From an uncultured Oscillospiraceae bacterium (GTDB lineage Bacteria; Bacillota; Clostridia; Oscillospirales; Ruminococcaceae): 46,997 bases of DNA. This document shows positions 33,170 through 41,995 of the stretch, piece by piece (positions within the stretch are counted from its first letter, which is position 1; every line of letters starts with the position of its first letter). The notes beneath the pieces were generated by a model that was given only the letters and a program-made list of their open reading frames with translations, was not told where the DNA came from and ran no database searches. Both the position numbers and the translations under genes were made by a program. The DNA lies in assembly GCA_910589145.1 (NCBI GenBank), contig CAJUSD010000026.1, forward strand, positions 1 to 46,997. Reading direction: 5' to 3'.

Positions 33170-34354
33170 ATGCTGTTTATGAAATCTCTGCGCTGGTTAA
33201 TTGGCTCAGTTGAGTTTACCGCTGAAGGAGGTTTCCCGGAACGCTTTATCAGTTTAATGGGGAGCTGTAGAATTCCTGCTCAATCTCTCCATCCTACCTC
33301 TTTAGGGCTTCGCGCTACTGTCCGTCCGGGACTTTACCATAAACTGCGTCCCATTGCCAAGAAAAGCGGGATGCGAATGCGGATCTGCGGCAGGCGCGGG
33401 CTGCCTTTTCTGGTCTACCGTTACCATCGACGGACCGGACTATTAGTAGGAGTAATACTTTTGTCTATCATGTTGATGGTGATGCAGCTCTTTGTATGGA
33501 AAATAGACATTGTTGGATATGAGACGCTGGAAGAACAAAGGGTTATGGACCATCTTACAGCTTTGGGGGTAAAGAAAGGGGCATTTCTGCCATCCATTGA
33601 TTCAACCCATGTGGAGAGATCACTTCTGCTTCAGATTCCAGAACTTTCCTGGGCAGCAGTAAATATTATGGGCAGTACAATTGAGGTTAATTTGCGGGAA
33701 CGGATTATCCCTCCGGTTCAGGTGGATAAAAAAGGGGCTGCAAACGTCATTTCCGGTGGAACTGGAATTGTACGGGAAATGGAAGTTTACGACGGACAGC
33801 CCCTTGTCGAATTAGGGGAGGCTGTTTGGGACGGCAGACTTTTAGTAGCAGGTATTTTCGATGCCAATCAACGCACTGTTGTAAGTTATGCACAAGCAAA
33901 AATTATTGCGGAAATTGAGGATTCCCTGACAGTAGAAATCCCATTTGAGCAAGAGGTGGAACGGGCGACTGGACAGGATGCTAACCAAATTTTTCTTCAA
34001 TTCCATGAAAATGAAATTCTCCTGAATCCATGGACAAAACTTCCAGAGAAGTCCTGGGTTTCCCGAAGCGTATTATGGGAACCCCCTAACGTTTTCTGGC
34101 TAAGCTGGCTGCCAAAAGTAGTGAAACAAACCTGTGAAGGCTGTGAACCGGCAGTTGTCCGTTATTCCCCTGATGAAGCAAAAGAACAAGCCTTTGCAAT
34201 ATTAGAGAAAAGGGAAAAGGTGGAATTTGAAGAATTTGGATATTTAGAACGTTCCTTAACCGGAGAAGCAAAAGAAGACAGGTATTTACTTGTTGCTTCT
34301 TATCGAAGATTGCAGGATATTGCAGTTACACAAGAAATTTTAATAAATCAATAA
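33170..34354 (+). CDS. yqfD: Sporulation protein YqfD
   Basis: This 394-aa protein has a short cytoplasmic N-terminus (GSVEFTAEGGFPERFISLM) and one membrane helix at about residues 92-113. A large extracytoplasmic region contains FVWKIDIVGYETLEEQRVMDHLTALGVKKGAF, a POTRA-like segment, and GGTGIVREMEVYDGQPLVELGEAVWDG. This is the YqfD layout, required for sporulation in Bacillus. ATG 33170 has AGGAGG. It is probably cotranscribed with yqfC. Confidence 0.9.
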   Translation: MLFMKSLRWLIGSVEFTAEGGFPERFISLMGSCRIPAQSLHPTSLGLRATVRPGLYHKLRPIAKKSGMRMRICGRRGLPFLVYRYHRRTGLLVGVILLSIMLMVMQLFVWKIDIVGYETLEEQRVMDHLTALGVKKGAFLPSIDSTHVERSLLLQIPELSWAAVNIMGSTIEVNLRERIIPPVQVDKKGAANVISGGTGIVREMEVYDGQPLVELGEAVWDGRLLVAGIFDANQRTVVSYAQAKIIAEIEDSLTVEIPFEQEVERATGQDANQIFLQFHENEILLNPWTKLPEKSWVSRSVLWEPPNVFWLSWLPKVVKQTCEGCEPAVVRYSPDEAKEQAFAILEKREKVEFEEFGYLERSLTGEAKEDRYLLVASYRRLQDIAVTQEILINQ

Positions 34355-34372
34355 CACATTGTAAGGAAAATA

Positions 34373-34381
34373 TGGTATAAT
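34373..34381 (+). promoter_or_regulatory. Extended -10 box upstream of phoH (distal)
   Basis: TGGTATAAT is a TGn-extended -10 with no good -35 partner. A second one lies 78 nt downstream. Both are in the gap between yqfD and phoH. Confidence 0.45.
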
Positions 34382-34450
34382 AGCCGAAGAAGAAATTTTA
34401 TTTATGTACCATCCTCTTTCATATAAGTATTCCATTTTGTTCCACTCTAT

Positions 34451-34459
34451 GGTATACTA
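34451..34459 (+). promoter_or_regulatory. Extended -10 box upstream of phoH (proximal)
   Basis: TGGTATACT is a TGn-extended -10 about 85 nt before the phoH start. It would give a separate, non-sporulation transcript for phoH-ybeY-dgkA. Confidence 0.45.
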
Positions 34460-34550
34460 TCTGTAGGGCTGAGATTTGCAGAATTTTTATATGTATTAAA
34501 AGAAAAGGGAATCATTTGCCAAAAATAGAAAGGATTGGGGGGCGATTTTT

Positions 34551-35516
34551 ATCGAACAGCTTATTAATATTGGCAGAATGGAATATGCAGCGGATTTATT
34601 TGGAAACCTTGACTCCAATGTCCGTTTTTTAGAATCCCAATACGGTGTTTCCATTATCTGCCGGGATTCGGAAATAAAGGTATCAGGGGAGGAGGAGCCA
34701 GTTTCCAAGGCAGTTCGTGCAGTTGAAAGCCTCCTTACCCTTATCAACAAAGGGAATCCGCTTACGGAACAAACCCTGCGTTATGTGGTTTCTATGGTAC
34801 AGGATGGAACAGAGGATAAGCTTTCCTCTTTATCAGACGATTGTATTTGTATTACAACAAAAGGAAGACCGGTTCGCCCCAAAACCCTAGGACAAAAGAA
34901 ATATGTGGATGCTATTAAACAAAATACTGTCACCTTTGGGGTGGGACCAGCCGGTACAGGAAAAACCTATTTAGCAGTCGCCATGGCAGTGCGGTCGTTT
35001 CGTGCCCATGACATAAACCGTATTGTATTGACACGGCCAGCGGTAGAAGCTGGGGAAAAATTGGGCTTTCTGCCAGGCGATCTGCAAAATAAAGTTGATC
35101 CCTATCTTCGACCTCTATACGATGCGCTTTTTGATATGCTTGGGGCGGAAAACTATCAAAAATATGTAGAAAAGGGAAATATTGAAGTTGCACCCCTGGC
35201 TTATATGCGCGGCAGGACATTGGATGATTCTTTTATCATCTTGGATGAAGCCCAAAACACCACTCCTGAACAGATGAAGATGTTCTTAACCCGTTTGGGT
35301 TTTAATTCTAAGGCGGTTATTACCGGGGACATTACCCAGATCGACCTCCCCGACATAAAACGTTCCGGTTTAATGGATGCTGTTAAAATCCTGAAAAATG
35401 TGGACGATATCAGTATAAACTATTTAACGAATAAAGATGTAGTGCGCCATCGTATTGTTCAGGATATCATAAAGGCGTATGAACGATATTATGAGGAGGG
35501 TAAACGTCACAAATAG
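34551..35516 (+). CDS. phoH: PhoH family ATPase
   Basis: This protein has Walker A FGVGPAGTGKTYLAVAMA and Walker B DSFIILDEAQNTTPEQMKMF. It also shows the PhoH-typical AYMRGRTLDDSF and GDITQIDLP. It is a cytoplasmic ATPase of unclear role, often linked to YbeY. The first ATG is at 34578, but it has no ribosome binding site and would remove EQLINIGR, which looks like family sequence. Upstream in frame only ATT 34545 and ATC 34551 remain. ATC 34551 has GGGGGG 8 nt upstream and is used here with reservation. Confidence 0.9.
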   Translation: MEQLINIGRMEYAADLFGNLDSNVRFLESQYGVSIICRDSEIKVSGEEEPVSKAVRAVESLLTLINKGNPLTEQTLRYVVSMVQDGTEDKLSSLSDDCICITTKGRPVRPKTLGQKKYVDAIKQNTVTFGVGPAGTGKTYLAVAMAVRSFRAHDINRIVLTRPAVEAGEKLGFLPGDLQNKVDPYLRPLYDALFDMLGAENYQKYVEKGNIEVAPLAYMRGRTLDDSFIILDEAQNTTPEQMKMFLTRLGFNSKAVITGDITQIDLPDIKRSGLMDAVKILKNVDDISINYLTNKDVVRHRIVQDIIKAYERYYEEGKRHK

Positions 35517-35518
35517 CC

Positions 35519-36058
35519 ATGAATATTAATACAACAAATCGCAGCCATAAGGCAAAAAGCGTAAAGGTCTATATAACCAACCGCCAAAAAGAAGTTAAAA
35601 TTCCTACTGGTATGCGGCTTTTGGTACGCCGGTGCTGCAATGCAACCCTTGTGTGCGAAAACTTCCCATACGATGCAGAAATCAGCGTCAGCTTTGTGGA
35701 TAATGAGCAGATTCATGAACTAAACGCCAAATACCGCAATATTGACGCACCAACAGACGTTTTGTCCTTTCCTCTGGGGGAAAATAATGAATATGACCGC
35801 AATGAGGAAACCGGTGCTATGACGCTGGGGGATATTGTTATTTCTATTCCCAAGGCTGTGGAACAGGCAGAACGGTATGGACATTCATTCCAAAGGGAAG
35901 TTGGCTTTTTAACGGTACACTCTATGCTTCATCTATTGGGCTATGACCACGAAACCGATAAAATAGAAGCCTTGAGGATGCGGGAAAAAGAAGAGGCCAT
36001 TATGAAACGCCTGGGGCTGGAGGAAAATGCCAGCTATGTGATGGAGGATGATGAATAG
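35519..36058 (+). CDS. ybeY: Endoribonuclease YbeY
   Basis: This 179-aa protein has the zinc-binding HSMLHLLGYDHETD (H-x3-H-x5-H) near the C-terminus and the upstream ISVSFVDNEQIHELNAKYRN and TDVLSFPL segments. YbeY acts in 16S rRNA 3'-end maturation and ribosome quality control. It starts two bases after the phoH stop. No ribosome binding site is close (GGAGG is 19 nt away), so coupling to phoH is likely. A conserved family start may lie slightly downstream, near KVYITNRQKEV. Confidence 0.93.
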   Translation: MNINTTNRSHKAKSVKVYITNRQKEVKIPTGMRLLVRRCCNATLVCENFPYDAEISVSFVDNEQIHELNAKYRNIDAPTDVLSFPLGENNEYDRNEETGAMTLGDIVISIPKAVEQAERYGHSFQREVGFLTVHSMLHLLGYDHETDKIEALRMREKEEAIMKRLGLEENASYVMEDDE

Positions 36059-36539
36059 TCTTCTGAAGAGTTTCCAGTATGCCGCTGCTGGAATTATTAC
36101 CTGTCTTCGGTGTGAACGAAATTTTCGGATTCATTTGACAGCAGTATGCTGCGTTTTGTGGATGAGTCGTTTTTACTCGTTTACAAGGGTGGAGAAGGCT
36201 TTGCTGGCTGTTGTCTGTGGGATGGTTTTGGCAGGAGAGTTATTTAATACTGCTGTTGAAAGAACTGTTGACCTGGCAACACAGGAACATAACCTTTTGG
36301 CAAAGGCTGCCAAAGATGCCGCTGCCGGGGGTGTGTTGGTTGCGGCAATCTGTTCAGTGATATCAGGCGTTTTTCTGTTCGGGCGGCAGGAGCCTCTTTT
36401 AAAGTGTCTGAATTTTTTTCGCTCACAGCCAAGCCGTTTTCTTTTTCTCATCCCGGCAGCAACAGGTGCAATCTTTTTTATTTTTACGGATTGGGACAGG
36501 CTTTTATGTAAACAGGAGAAAGACTCCCATCCCTTTTAG
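36048..36539 (+). CDS. dgkA: Diacylglycerol/undecaprenol kinase family protein
   Basis: This is a 163-aa small membrane kinase. LKSFQYAAAGIITCLRCERNFRIHLTA leads to the signature GELFNTAVERTVDL, whose Glu residues bind Mg-ATP in DgkA proteins. Gram-positive members phosphorylate undecaprenol. It is longer than the usual 120-130 aa, because the C-terminus adds a hydrophobic helix (about 131-148) and a charged tail. The start overlaps the ybeY stop and the exact ATG (36048 or 36051) is unclear, since GGAGG abuts it. Confidence 0.88.
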   Translation: MMNSLLKSFQYAAAGIITCLRCERNFRIHLTAVCCVLWMSRFYSFTRVEKALLAVVCGMVLAGELFNTAVERTVDLATQEHNLLAKAAKDAAAGGVLVAAICSVISGVFLFGRQEPLLKCLNFFRSQPSRFLFLIPAATGAIFFIFTDWDRLLCKQEKDSHPF

Positions 36540-36728
36540 CCAAGATAAGCAAGGATTTTTCTATCTCTATAGGTGATGAGATGAATCGCAAAAACAAGAT
36601 AAATAGCAGTGTGGGGAGGAGAGAAATCAGTACCTCTGCACTGATGTAAGGTCAATCCAGCTATATCCAGTAAGATGCAGCCGCACTCTTTGCAATTATT
36701 AAGCTTGGATTGAAACGGAGGAACTTTC

Positions 36729-37649
36729 ATGCAGACAAAATCCGCATTTGTAGCAATTGTAGGCCGCCCCAACGTTGGAAAATCGTCTTTGCTCAACGCT
36801 TTAGTAGGGGAAAAGGTTGCAATTGTTTCTAATAAACCACAAACTACCCGCACCCGTATTACTGGTGTTTTGACAAAAGGGGAGACACAATATGTCTTGT
36901 TGGATACTCCTGGCCTGCATAAGCCTAAAACTGTTCTAAGCGAATATATGGTTAAGCAGGTGAATGAATCTGTATCCGATGTAGATGCTGCTGTTTTAGT
37001 GACAGAATCTGTTGGGGAAATTACCAATGCAGAACGGCAATTGATGGAAACCTTTTCTACTCTAAAGATACCAGCCGTTTTAGCAATGAATAAAATTGAT
37101 CTTCTCAATGAAAAAGAAAAAATGCTTGCGAAAATTGCTGAATTTTCACAGACCTTTCCGTTCAGTGCGGTTGTGCCAATCAGTGTGCTGAAAGGTGAGG
37201 GAATCGACGATCTTTTAAAAGAAATATCTGTTTTTGCAAAAGAGAGTCCTCATTTTTTCCCGGACGATGCTATGACCGACCAGCCTGAACGGGTGATTGC
37301 AGCGGAAATTATACGGGAAAAGATGCTTTTCAATCTTCATGAGGAAGTTCCTCACGGGACAGCAGTTGTGATTGAGAAGATGCACGACCGTTCTGAGGAC
37401 GAACCTTCTGAAAACAGTTATTCCAATCGTGAGATAGTAGATATTGAAGCGACTATCTATTGTGAAAAAGAAAGCCATAAGGGAATTGTAATTGGAAAAC
37501 GAGGCGCAATGCTGAAAAAAATAGCTTCAGAAGCCCGTCTGGAAATGGAAAGTTTTTTCGGGATACGGGTGAATTTACAATGTTGGGTCAAGGTTCGGGA
37601 GGACTGGCGAAACCGTCAAAGCCAACTTCGCAATTTTGGGTTCCAATAA
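36729..37649 (+). CDS. era: GTPase Era
   Basis: This 306-aa protein has G1 GRPNVGKSSLLNAL, G3 DTPGLHKP and G4 NKIDLL, then a C-terminal KH domain with GIVIGKRGAMLKKIASEAR. Era binds the 3' end of 16S rRNA and helps assemble the small ribosomal subunit, next to YbeY in function and in the map. ATG 36729 has GGAGG. The 189-nt gap before it, where Bacillus has cdd, holds no recognisable gene, only a doubtful 22-codon frame at 36581-36649. Confidence 0.97.
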   Translation: MQTKSAFVAIVGRPNVGKSSLLNALVGEKVAIVSNKPQTTRTRITGVLTKGETQYVLLDTPGLHKPKTVLSEYMVKQVNESVSDVDAAVLVTESVGEITNAERQLMETFSTLKIPAVLAMNKIDLLNEKEKMLAKIAEFSQTFPFSAVVPISVLKGEGIDDLLKEISVFAKESPHFFPDDAMTDQPERVIAAEIIREKMLFNLHEEVPHGTAVVIEKMHDRSEDEPSENSYSNREIVDIEATIYCEKESHKGIVIGKRGAMLKKIASEARLEMESFFGIRVNLQCWVKVREDWRNRQSQLRNFGFQ

Positions 37650-37756
37650 ATACCCGATTGCTGCTGGCGCGAATTTCCTGTGATAGCTTCTTTCCAAATG
37701 GTGCAGACTAATATTGTCTCACATTGAAACAACAATAGGGAAGGAGTATGTCCAGA

Positions 37757-37996
37757 ATGAACCCTTATTTTGGGCCTTCCGGTTTGCAAAATCCCAAAAG
37801 AAATATAAAATCAAATTTATTCAGCTCCTGTGCTTTTGACGCGGCAGAGGCATGGGAACGTTTTGCCCATACGGGCGGAATTTCCGATTATCTACAATAT
37901 AAGAGCCTGGAAAACCATCGTTTGGAGGTGAACGCCCATTATGGGAACACAGATAAAGACCAATGGGATTATTCTCCAAACCCGCGTAATGGGTGA
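37757..37996 (+). CDS. YqzL-like small protein
   Basis: This 79-aa protein contains AWERFAHTGGISDYLQYKSLE, which resembles the short YqzL proteins found between era and recO in Bacillus, extended here at both ends. The ATG at 37757 is preferred over 37748, because AAGGAG lies 10 nt before it. The last 56 nt overlap recO in another frame, so this tail is constrained by recO and may be partly non-essential. Its function is unknown. Confidence 0.7.
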   Translation: MNPYFGPSGLQNPKRNIKSNLFSSCAFDAAEAWERFAHTGGISDYLQYKSLENHRLEVNAHYGNTDKDQWDYSPNPRNG

Positions 37997-38696
37997 AGAA
38001 GACCGTCTTCTTACCATCCTTACGGAAAAAGAAGGGGTTCTCACTGCTTATGGAAAAGGGGCCAGACGGTTTAAAACTAAAATGGCCTCAGCAACAGAGG
38101 CTCTTTCTTACTCAGAACTGGTCCTGTTTCGCAATAAGGACCAGTACATATTGGACAGCGCGTCTACCCTCCATATATTCTTTGGACTGCGTTCTGATAT
38201 TTTAAAGCTGGCGTTGGGATGTTATTTTGGTCAGATTACAGCAGAACTTGCCCCAAGGGGGGAAGCATCGGACAAATATATAAGGCTGCTGCTCAATACA
38301 CTGTCCTTTTTAGAGAACGGGAAACGTCCCGTTGAACTGCTCAAGCCGCTTTATGAATTCAGGATTTTATCTATGGCGGGTTATATGCCTGATCTGGTGG
38401 GATGCCGTAACTGCGGTTGTTATGAAAATATTGCCATGCTTTTTGATCCTTTGGAAGGGAATCTGCTTTGTACTGACTGTGCAAAAGAGGATGTTTCTGC
38501 AAAGAAATCTATTCCTATCCCTAACAGCGTTTTGGCGGCCATGCGCCATATTATCTATTCAGAAATGGAGAAATTATTTCAGTTTCAGCTTCCTCTCCAT
38601 GACTTGGAATGTCTTCAGCGAATAGGGGAAATCTATCTTTTGATACAAACGGATCAAAACTATACATCATTGGACTACTACAAGTCCTTGCTTTAG
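37941..38696 (+). CDS. recO: DNA repair protein RecO
   Basis: This 251-aa protein has an OB-fold N-terminus (TNGIILQTRVMGEEDRLLTIL, EKEGVLTAYGKGARR), a helical middle, and a zinc site with CRNCGCYE and LLCTDC. RecO loads RecA on SSB-coated DNA with RecR. ATG 37941 follows GGAGGTG by 10 nt, inside the yqzL-like gene. The order era-yqzL-recO is as in Bacillus. The next gene, mutS2, has its own promoter. Confidence 0.95.
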   Translation: MGTQIKTNGIILQTRVMGEEDRLLTILTEKEGVLTAYGKGARRFKTKMASATEALSYSELVLFRNKDQYILDSASTLHIFFGLRSDILKLALGCYFGQITAELAPRGEASDKYIRLLLNTLSFLENGKRPVELLKPLYEFRILSMAGYMPDLVGCRNCGCYENIAMLFDPLEGNLLCTDCAKEDVSAKKSIPIPNSVLAAMRHIIYSEMEKLFQFQLPLHDLECLQRIGEIYLLIQTDQNYTSLDYYKSLL

Positions 38697-38750
38697 TGCG
38701 GCAAGGATTCTCAAGTTTTTATAAGCAGAAGATGAATTTCTGAAAATAAT

Positions 38751-38779
38751 TTGATGTAAAGATAGTTTAACGGTAAATT
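38751..38779 (+). promoter_or_regulatory. Sigma-A promoter of mutS2
   Basis: TTGATG at 38751-38756 and TAAATT at 38774-38779 are 17 nt apart. The transcript would begin near 38786, giving a leader of about 120 nt with two hairpins. Confidence 0.5.
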
Positions 38780-38792
38780 TTAATTATGCATT

Positions 38793-38873
38793 TCAGTGGC
38801 AGTGATGGGCGGAGAGAAAGCGATATCCTCCACTGACAAAAGGCAATCCACTCGCTCTTGACTTCCGCGAGTG
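38793..38873 (+). promoter_or_regulatory. Two consecutive hairpins in the mutS2 leader
   Basis: TCAGTGG (38793-38799) pairs with CCACTGA (38830-38836), and CACTCGC (38849-38855) pairs with GCGAGTG (38867-38873). The second is followed by ATTTGAAAC, too poor in T for a firm terminator. They lie between the promoter and the AGGAGG site, so an attenuation or stability role is possible. Confidence 0.4.
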
Positions 38874-38908
38874 ATTTGAAACAATAAATTAGGAGGCCAA
38901 AAACGGCT

Positions 38909-41305
38909 ATGTGGGAAATAGAAAAACATTGCAGGGCACTGGAATTTGACAAGGTGTGCCGGATGCTGGCAGATAATGCCGGCAGCGACGACGCAAAGTC
39001 CCGTGCCTTGGCACTTATTCCAAAAACAACCCTGGTACAAGTACAAGGGGAAATGAACCGTACCGAGGATGCACATTCTCTGGCGGCACGGTATGGATAT
39101 CCATATATTCTCAAGCTAAAAAATTGTGAAGATGCTTTGAAACGCGCTTATGCAGGTGCATCTATTACGCCGCGCGATTTACTGGATATTGCAAGGATTT
39201 TGCAGAGTTCCCGCACATTAAGTGACTGGCGCAGCAGATGCGAAGAAGATCATACAACATTGGACAGCATTTTCCATGATCTGCTGCCGAATAGAACATT
39301 GGAGGATAAAATTACTAGCACAATTCTTTCAGAAGAAGAAATTTCAGACAATGCAAGTCCAACCCTTTCTGATATTCGCCGGAAAATCCGAATCAGTGAG
39401 CAAAGAGTCCGCAGCCAACTGGATGGGCTGATCCATTCCACTGCTTATCAAAAGTACCTTCAGGAACCAATCGTCACCATACGCGATGGACGCTTTGTAG
39501 TTCCGGTAAAAGCGGAATATCGCGGTGAAGTCAAGGGTTTGGTTCATGCAAGCTCTGCTAGTGGTTCTACATTGTTTATTGAACCGATTTCTGTTGTGGA
39601 AGCCAACAATGAAATTAAAGTATTGGAATCCAAGGAAGAAATAGAAATTGAAAGAATTATCCTGGAACTTTCCAGCGAGGTTGGCAGTTATAAAGATAAT
39701 CTTTTGCAAAGTTATGATGCGGTTATTGACCTGGATCTTTATTTCGCAAAGGCAATGCTGGCGGATCAGATGAATTCCACAGCTCCAGAAATAACAGATG
39801 ATGGAATTGTAATATTGAAAAATGCCCGTCACCCGTTGATTGACAAAAATAAAGTAGTTCCTACAAATATCAGCCTTGGAGAGACATTCGACACATTAGT
39901 TATCACAGGTCCCAATACAGGCGGAAAAACTGTTGTGCTGAAAACGCTTGGATTGTTTACTTTAATGGCTATGTCAGGGCTGATGATTCCAGCTGGATTT
40001 GGAAGCAGAGTCTCTGTTTTTTCCCAGGTGTTGGCGGATATTGGGGATGAACAAAGTATTGAACAGAGTTTGTCCACTTTTTCAGCCCATATGACGAAAA
40101 TTATTCGAATCCTTCAAGATACCGATGAGCATACTCTGGTTTTACTAGATGAACTTGGGGCAGGAACTGATCCTGTAGAAGGGGCAGCGCTGGCAGTTTC
40201 CATTATCCAAAAATTACGTTCCAGGTCAGCAAAGATTGCCGCTACCACTCACTATCCTGAAATCAAGATGTATGCCCTCCAAACCGAGGGGGTTGAAAAT
40301 GCCTGCTGTGAATTTGATGTACAGACCCTTCAGCCGACTTTTCGTCTGCTTATCGGCGTTCCAGGAAGATCAAACGCTTTTGCTATCAGCGAACGTCTTG
40401 GCATGGACCCCGATGTAGTGGAAAGTGCCAGGGCTTTAATCTCTGGTGAAGATGCCCGTTTTGAGGACGTTGTTTCTGAATTAGAGCGTTCCCGCCAGGA
40501 ATTGGAACGTGAAAAACAGGAAGCCAACATCCATACCATCCAAGCTGCAAATCTTCGGAAAGAGCTGCAGGAAGAAAAAGTTCGAATTGATGTGATGCGG
40601 GAACGTGAAATGGAAAAGGCACGGATGGATGCTCAGAAGATGTTGGGCGACATCCAAGAAGAAGCGAAAAAGATGATGGACGAGCTGGAAGAACTCAAAA
40701 AGCAGAAAGACAGTGAAGCATTTTCCCAGATGGCTGCCGATGCAAGGATATCTTACCGTACCAGTATGAAAAAGCTGGAACGTCTAGCTGACCCAGTATT
40801 TAAGCGAACGGGACAGATAAATTATACACCTGAAAGGGAAATCCGCCGTGGGGATTCTGTAATTCTTCCAGGAGTGAAAAAATCCGGGGTCGTCCTTACA
40901 AATCCCGATCAAAACGGATATGTAACCGTTCAGGCGGGTGTTATGAAAACAAAAGTGAGGACATCGGAATTAAGGCTGGCTGGACAGCCAGATAAGAAAA
41001 CAACTGTGAATTCCCGCACTGTTTCCAATATTCGTGCTAATGTTGGACGGACAACAAGGGATGTTCGTACTGAGGTTGATGTGAGAGGAAAGACTGTCCA
41101 GGAAGCACTTTTAGATGTGGATCAGTTTATTGATAATGCGGTTCTTTTAGGTTTGAATATAGCTACAATTATTCACGGGAAAGGAACTGGGACGCTCCGT
41201 GCTGCTGTCCATGAACATTTGAGAGGTCATAGGAATGTCAGAAGCTTCCGGCTTGGGGTTTATGGAGAAGGGGAGAACGGCGTTACAATTGTGGAATTGA
41301 AATAA
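38909..41305 (+). CDS. mutS2: Endonuclease MutS2
   Basis: This 798-aa protein lacks the MutS mismatch-recognition domain. It has the MutS-type ATPase with Walker A GPNTGGKTVVLKTLG (residue 334 on) and LVLLDELGAGTDPVEGAALA. A long coiled coil (about residues 515-625) follows, then a C-terminal Smr nuclease domain from about 722 with VDVRGKTVQEALLDVDQF and IIHGKGTGTLR. MutS2 limits recombination and rescues stalled ribosomes in Firmicutes. ATG 38909 has AGGAGG. Confidence 0.97.
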   Translation: MWEIEKHCRALEFDKVCRMLADNAGSDDAKSRALALIPKTTLVQVQGEMNRTEDAHSLAARYGYPYILKLKNCEDALKRAYAGASITPRDLLDIARILQSSRTLSDWRSRCEEDHTTLDSIFHDLLPNRTLEDKITSTILSEEEISDNASPTLSDIRRKIRISEQRVRSQLDGLIHSTAYQKYLQEPIVTIRDGRFVVPVKAEYRGEVKGLVHASSASGSTLFIEPISVVEANNEIKVLESKEEIEIERIILELSSEVGSYKDNLLQSYDAVIDLDLYFAKAMLADQMNSTAPEITDDGIVILKNARHPLIDKNKVVPTNISLGETFDTLVITGPNTGGKTVVLKTLGLFTLMAMSGLMIPAGFGSRVSVFSQVLADIGDEQSIEQSLSTFSAHMTKIIRILQDTDEHTLVLLDELGAGTDPVEGAALAVSIIQKLRSRSAKIAATTHYPEIKMYALQTEGVENACCEFDVQTLQPTFRLLIGVPGRSNAFAISERLGMDPDVVESARALISGEDARFEDVVSELERSRQELEREKQEANIHTIQAANLRKELQEEKVRIDVMREREMEKARMDAQKMLGDIQEEAKKMMDELEELKKQKDSEAFSQMAADARISYRTSMKKLERLADPVFKRTGQINYTPEREIRRGDSVILPGVKKSGVVLTNPDQNGYVTVQAGVMKTKVRTSELRLAGQPDKKTTVNSRTVSNIRANVGRTTRDVRTEVDVRGKTVQEALLDVDQFIDNAVLLGLNIATIIHGKGTGTLRAAVHEHLRGHRNVRSFRLGVYGEGENGVTIVELK

Positions 41306-41310
41306 GAAAA

Positions 41311-41349
41311 AGGCGGTGGTTGTCTTTCAGGTTAAGACAACCACCGCCT
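41311..41349. terminator. Strong bidirectional terminator
   Basis: A perfect 16-bp stem forms from AGGCGGTGGTTGTCTT and AAGACAACCACCGCCT around a 7-nt loop, followed by GTATTTCTT. It lies between convergent mutS2 and the leftward membrane protein gene. Confidence 0.9.
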
Positions 41350-41362
41350 GTATTTCTTGCAT

Positions 41363-41926
41363 TTAATGAAACCTTCTGAAAATCTTCTTCCTAAGATAAA
41401 GAATATAAACTGAAATCACCCTTGTTAAGGCAATATCATACAGCAAAAAGACTATAGTCCCAAGCCCCAGCATTGCAAGGAGTGAATATCTTCCAAATTC
41501 ATTTGCTTCTTTTAATAAATAATTCATCCCCAACAGATAAACCGCCCCAAAATATCCAGCTGTAACAGCAGCGATAAACAAAAGAATTTTGCTGGTCCAT
41601 TCCAAAAGGCGGGAAGGGATCCGTTCCAGATATTTTTTCAGCATAGGGTAATAACCGAAAAAAATAACATACATTAAAGCAGCTTCCCGATCTGGGGTAA
41701 GGATAATTGCTAGAAATGAAATCGCCACATAACTGAGCCACGCCCAGGAATCCCCGCATTCTACCATAGTGGTCACTAAGAGAAAACCCGCAATACAGGG
41801 CAGGGAATAGGTGGCAAAAGGTACAATCCCAGTCAGAAAAAGAACAACCAGGCTTAAAGCACAGATAAGCCCACTGAACGCAACCAGAAAACTTCTCTTA
41901 TGCTGCAAAACATCTCCACACTCCAT
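41363..41926 (-). CDS. Uncharacterised integral membrane protein (up to 187 aa)
   Basis: This protein has five to six predicted membrane helices. Landmarks are SLPCIAGFLLVTTMVECGDSW, YVAISFLAIILTPDREAALM and VIFFGYYPMLKKYLERIPS. The conserved-looking FGYYPMLK loop and the Asp/Glu (TPDREAAL) are typical of a Clostridial membrane family of unknown function, perhaps an ECF-type substrate component, which is a guess. ATG 41926 has no good ribosome binding site. A TTG at 41908, with GGAG just upstream, is a fair alternative start. Confidence 0.65.
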   Translation of the reverse strand: MECGDVLQHKRSFLVAFSGLICALSLVVLFLTGIVPFATYSLPCIAGFLLVTTMVECGDSWAWLSYVAISFLAIILTPDREAALMYVIFFGYYPMLKKYLERIPSRLLEWTSKILLFIAAVTAGYFGAVYLLGMNYLLKEANEFGRYSLLAMLGLGTIVFLLYDIALTRVISVYILYLRKKIFRRFH

Positions 41927-41995
41927 CCGTTATTGAATGTTGTTTCCGTTTTCCCTTTGTTTAACAAGAATAATGTTTTTTGTAAAGGCAAAAGA

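Noticed and set aside
36581..36649. 22-codon frame after AGGTGATGAG, between dgkA and era
   Set aside because: Too short to judge, no recognisable peptide, and not a remnant of cdd as far as can be seen.
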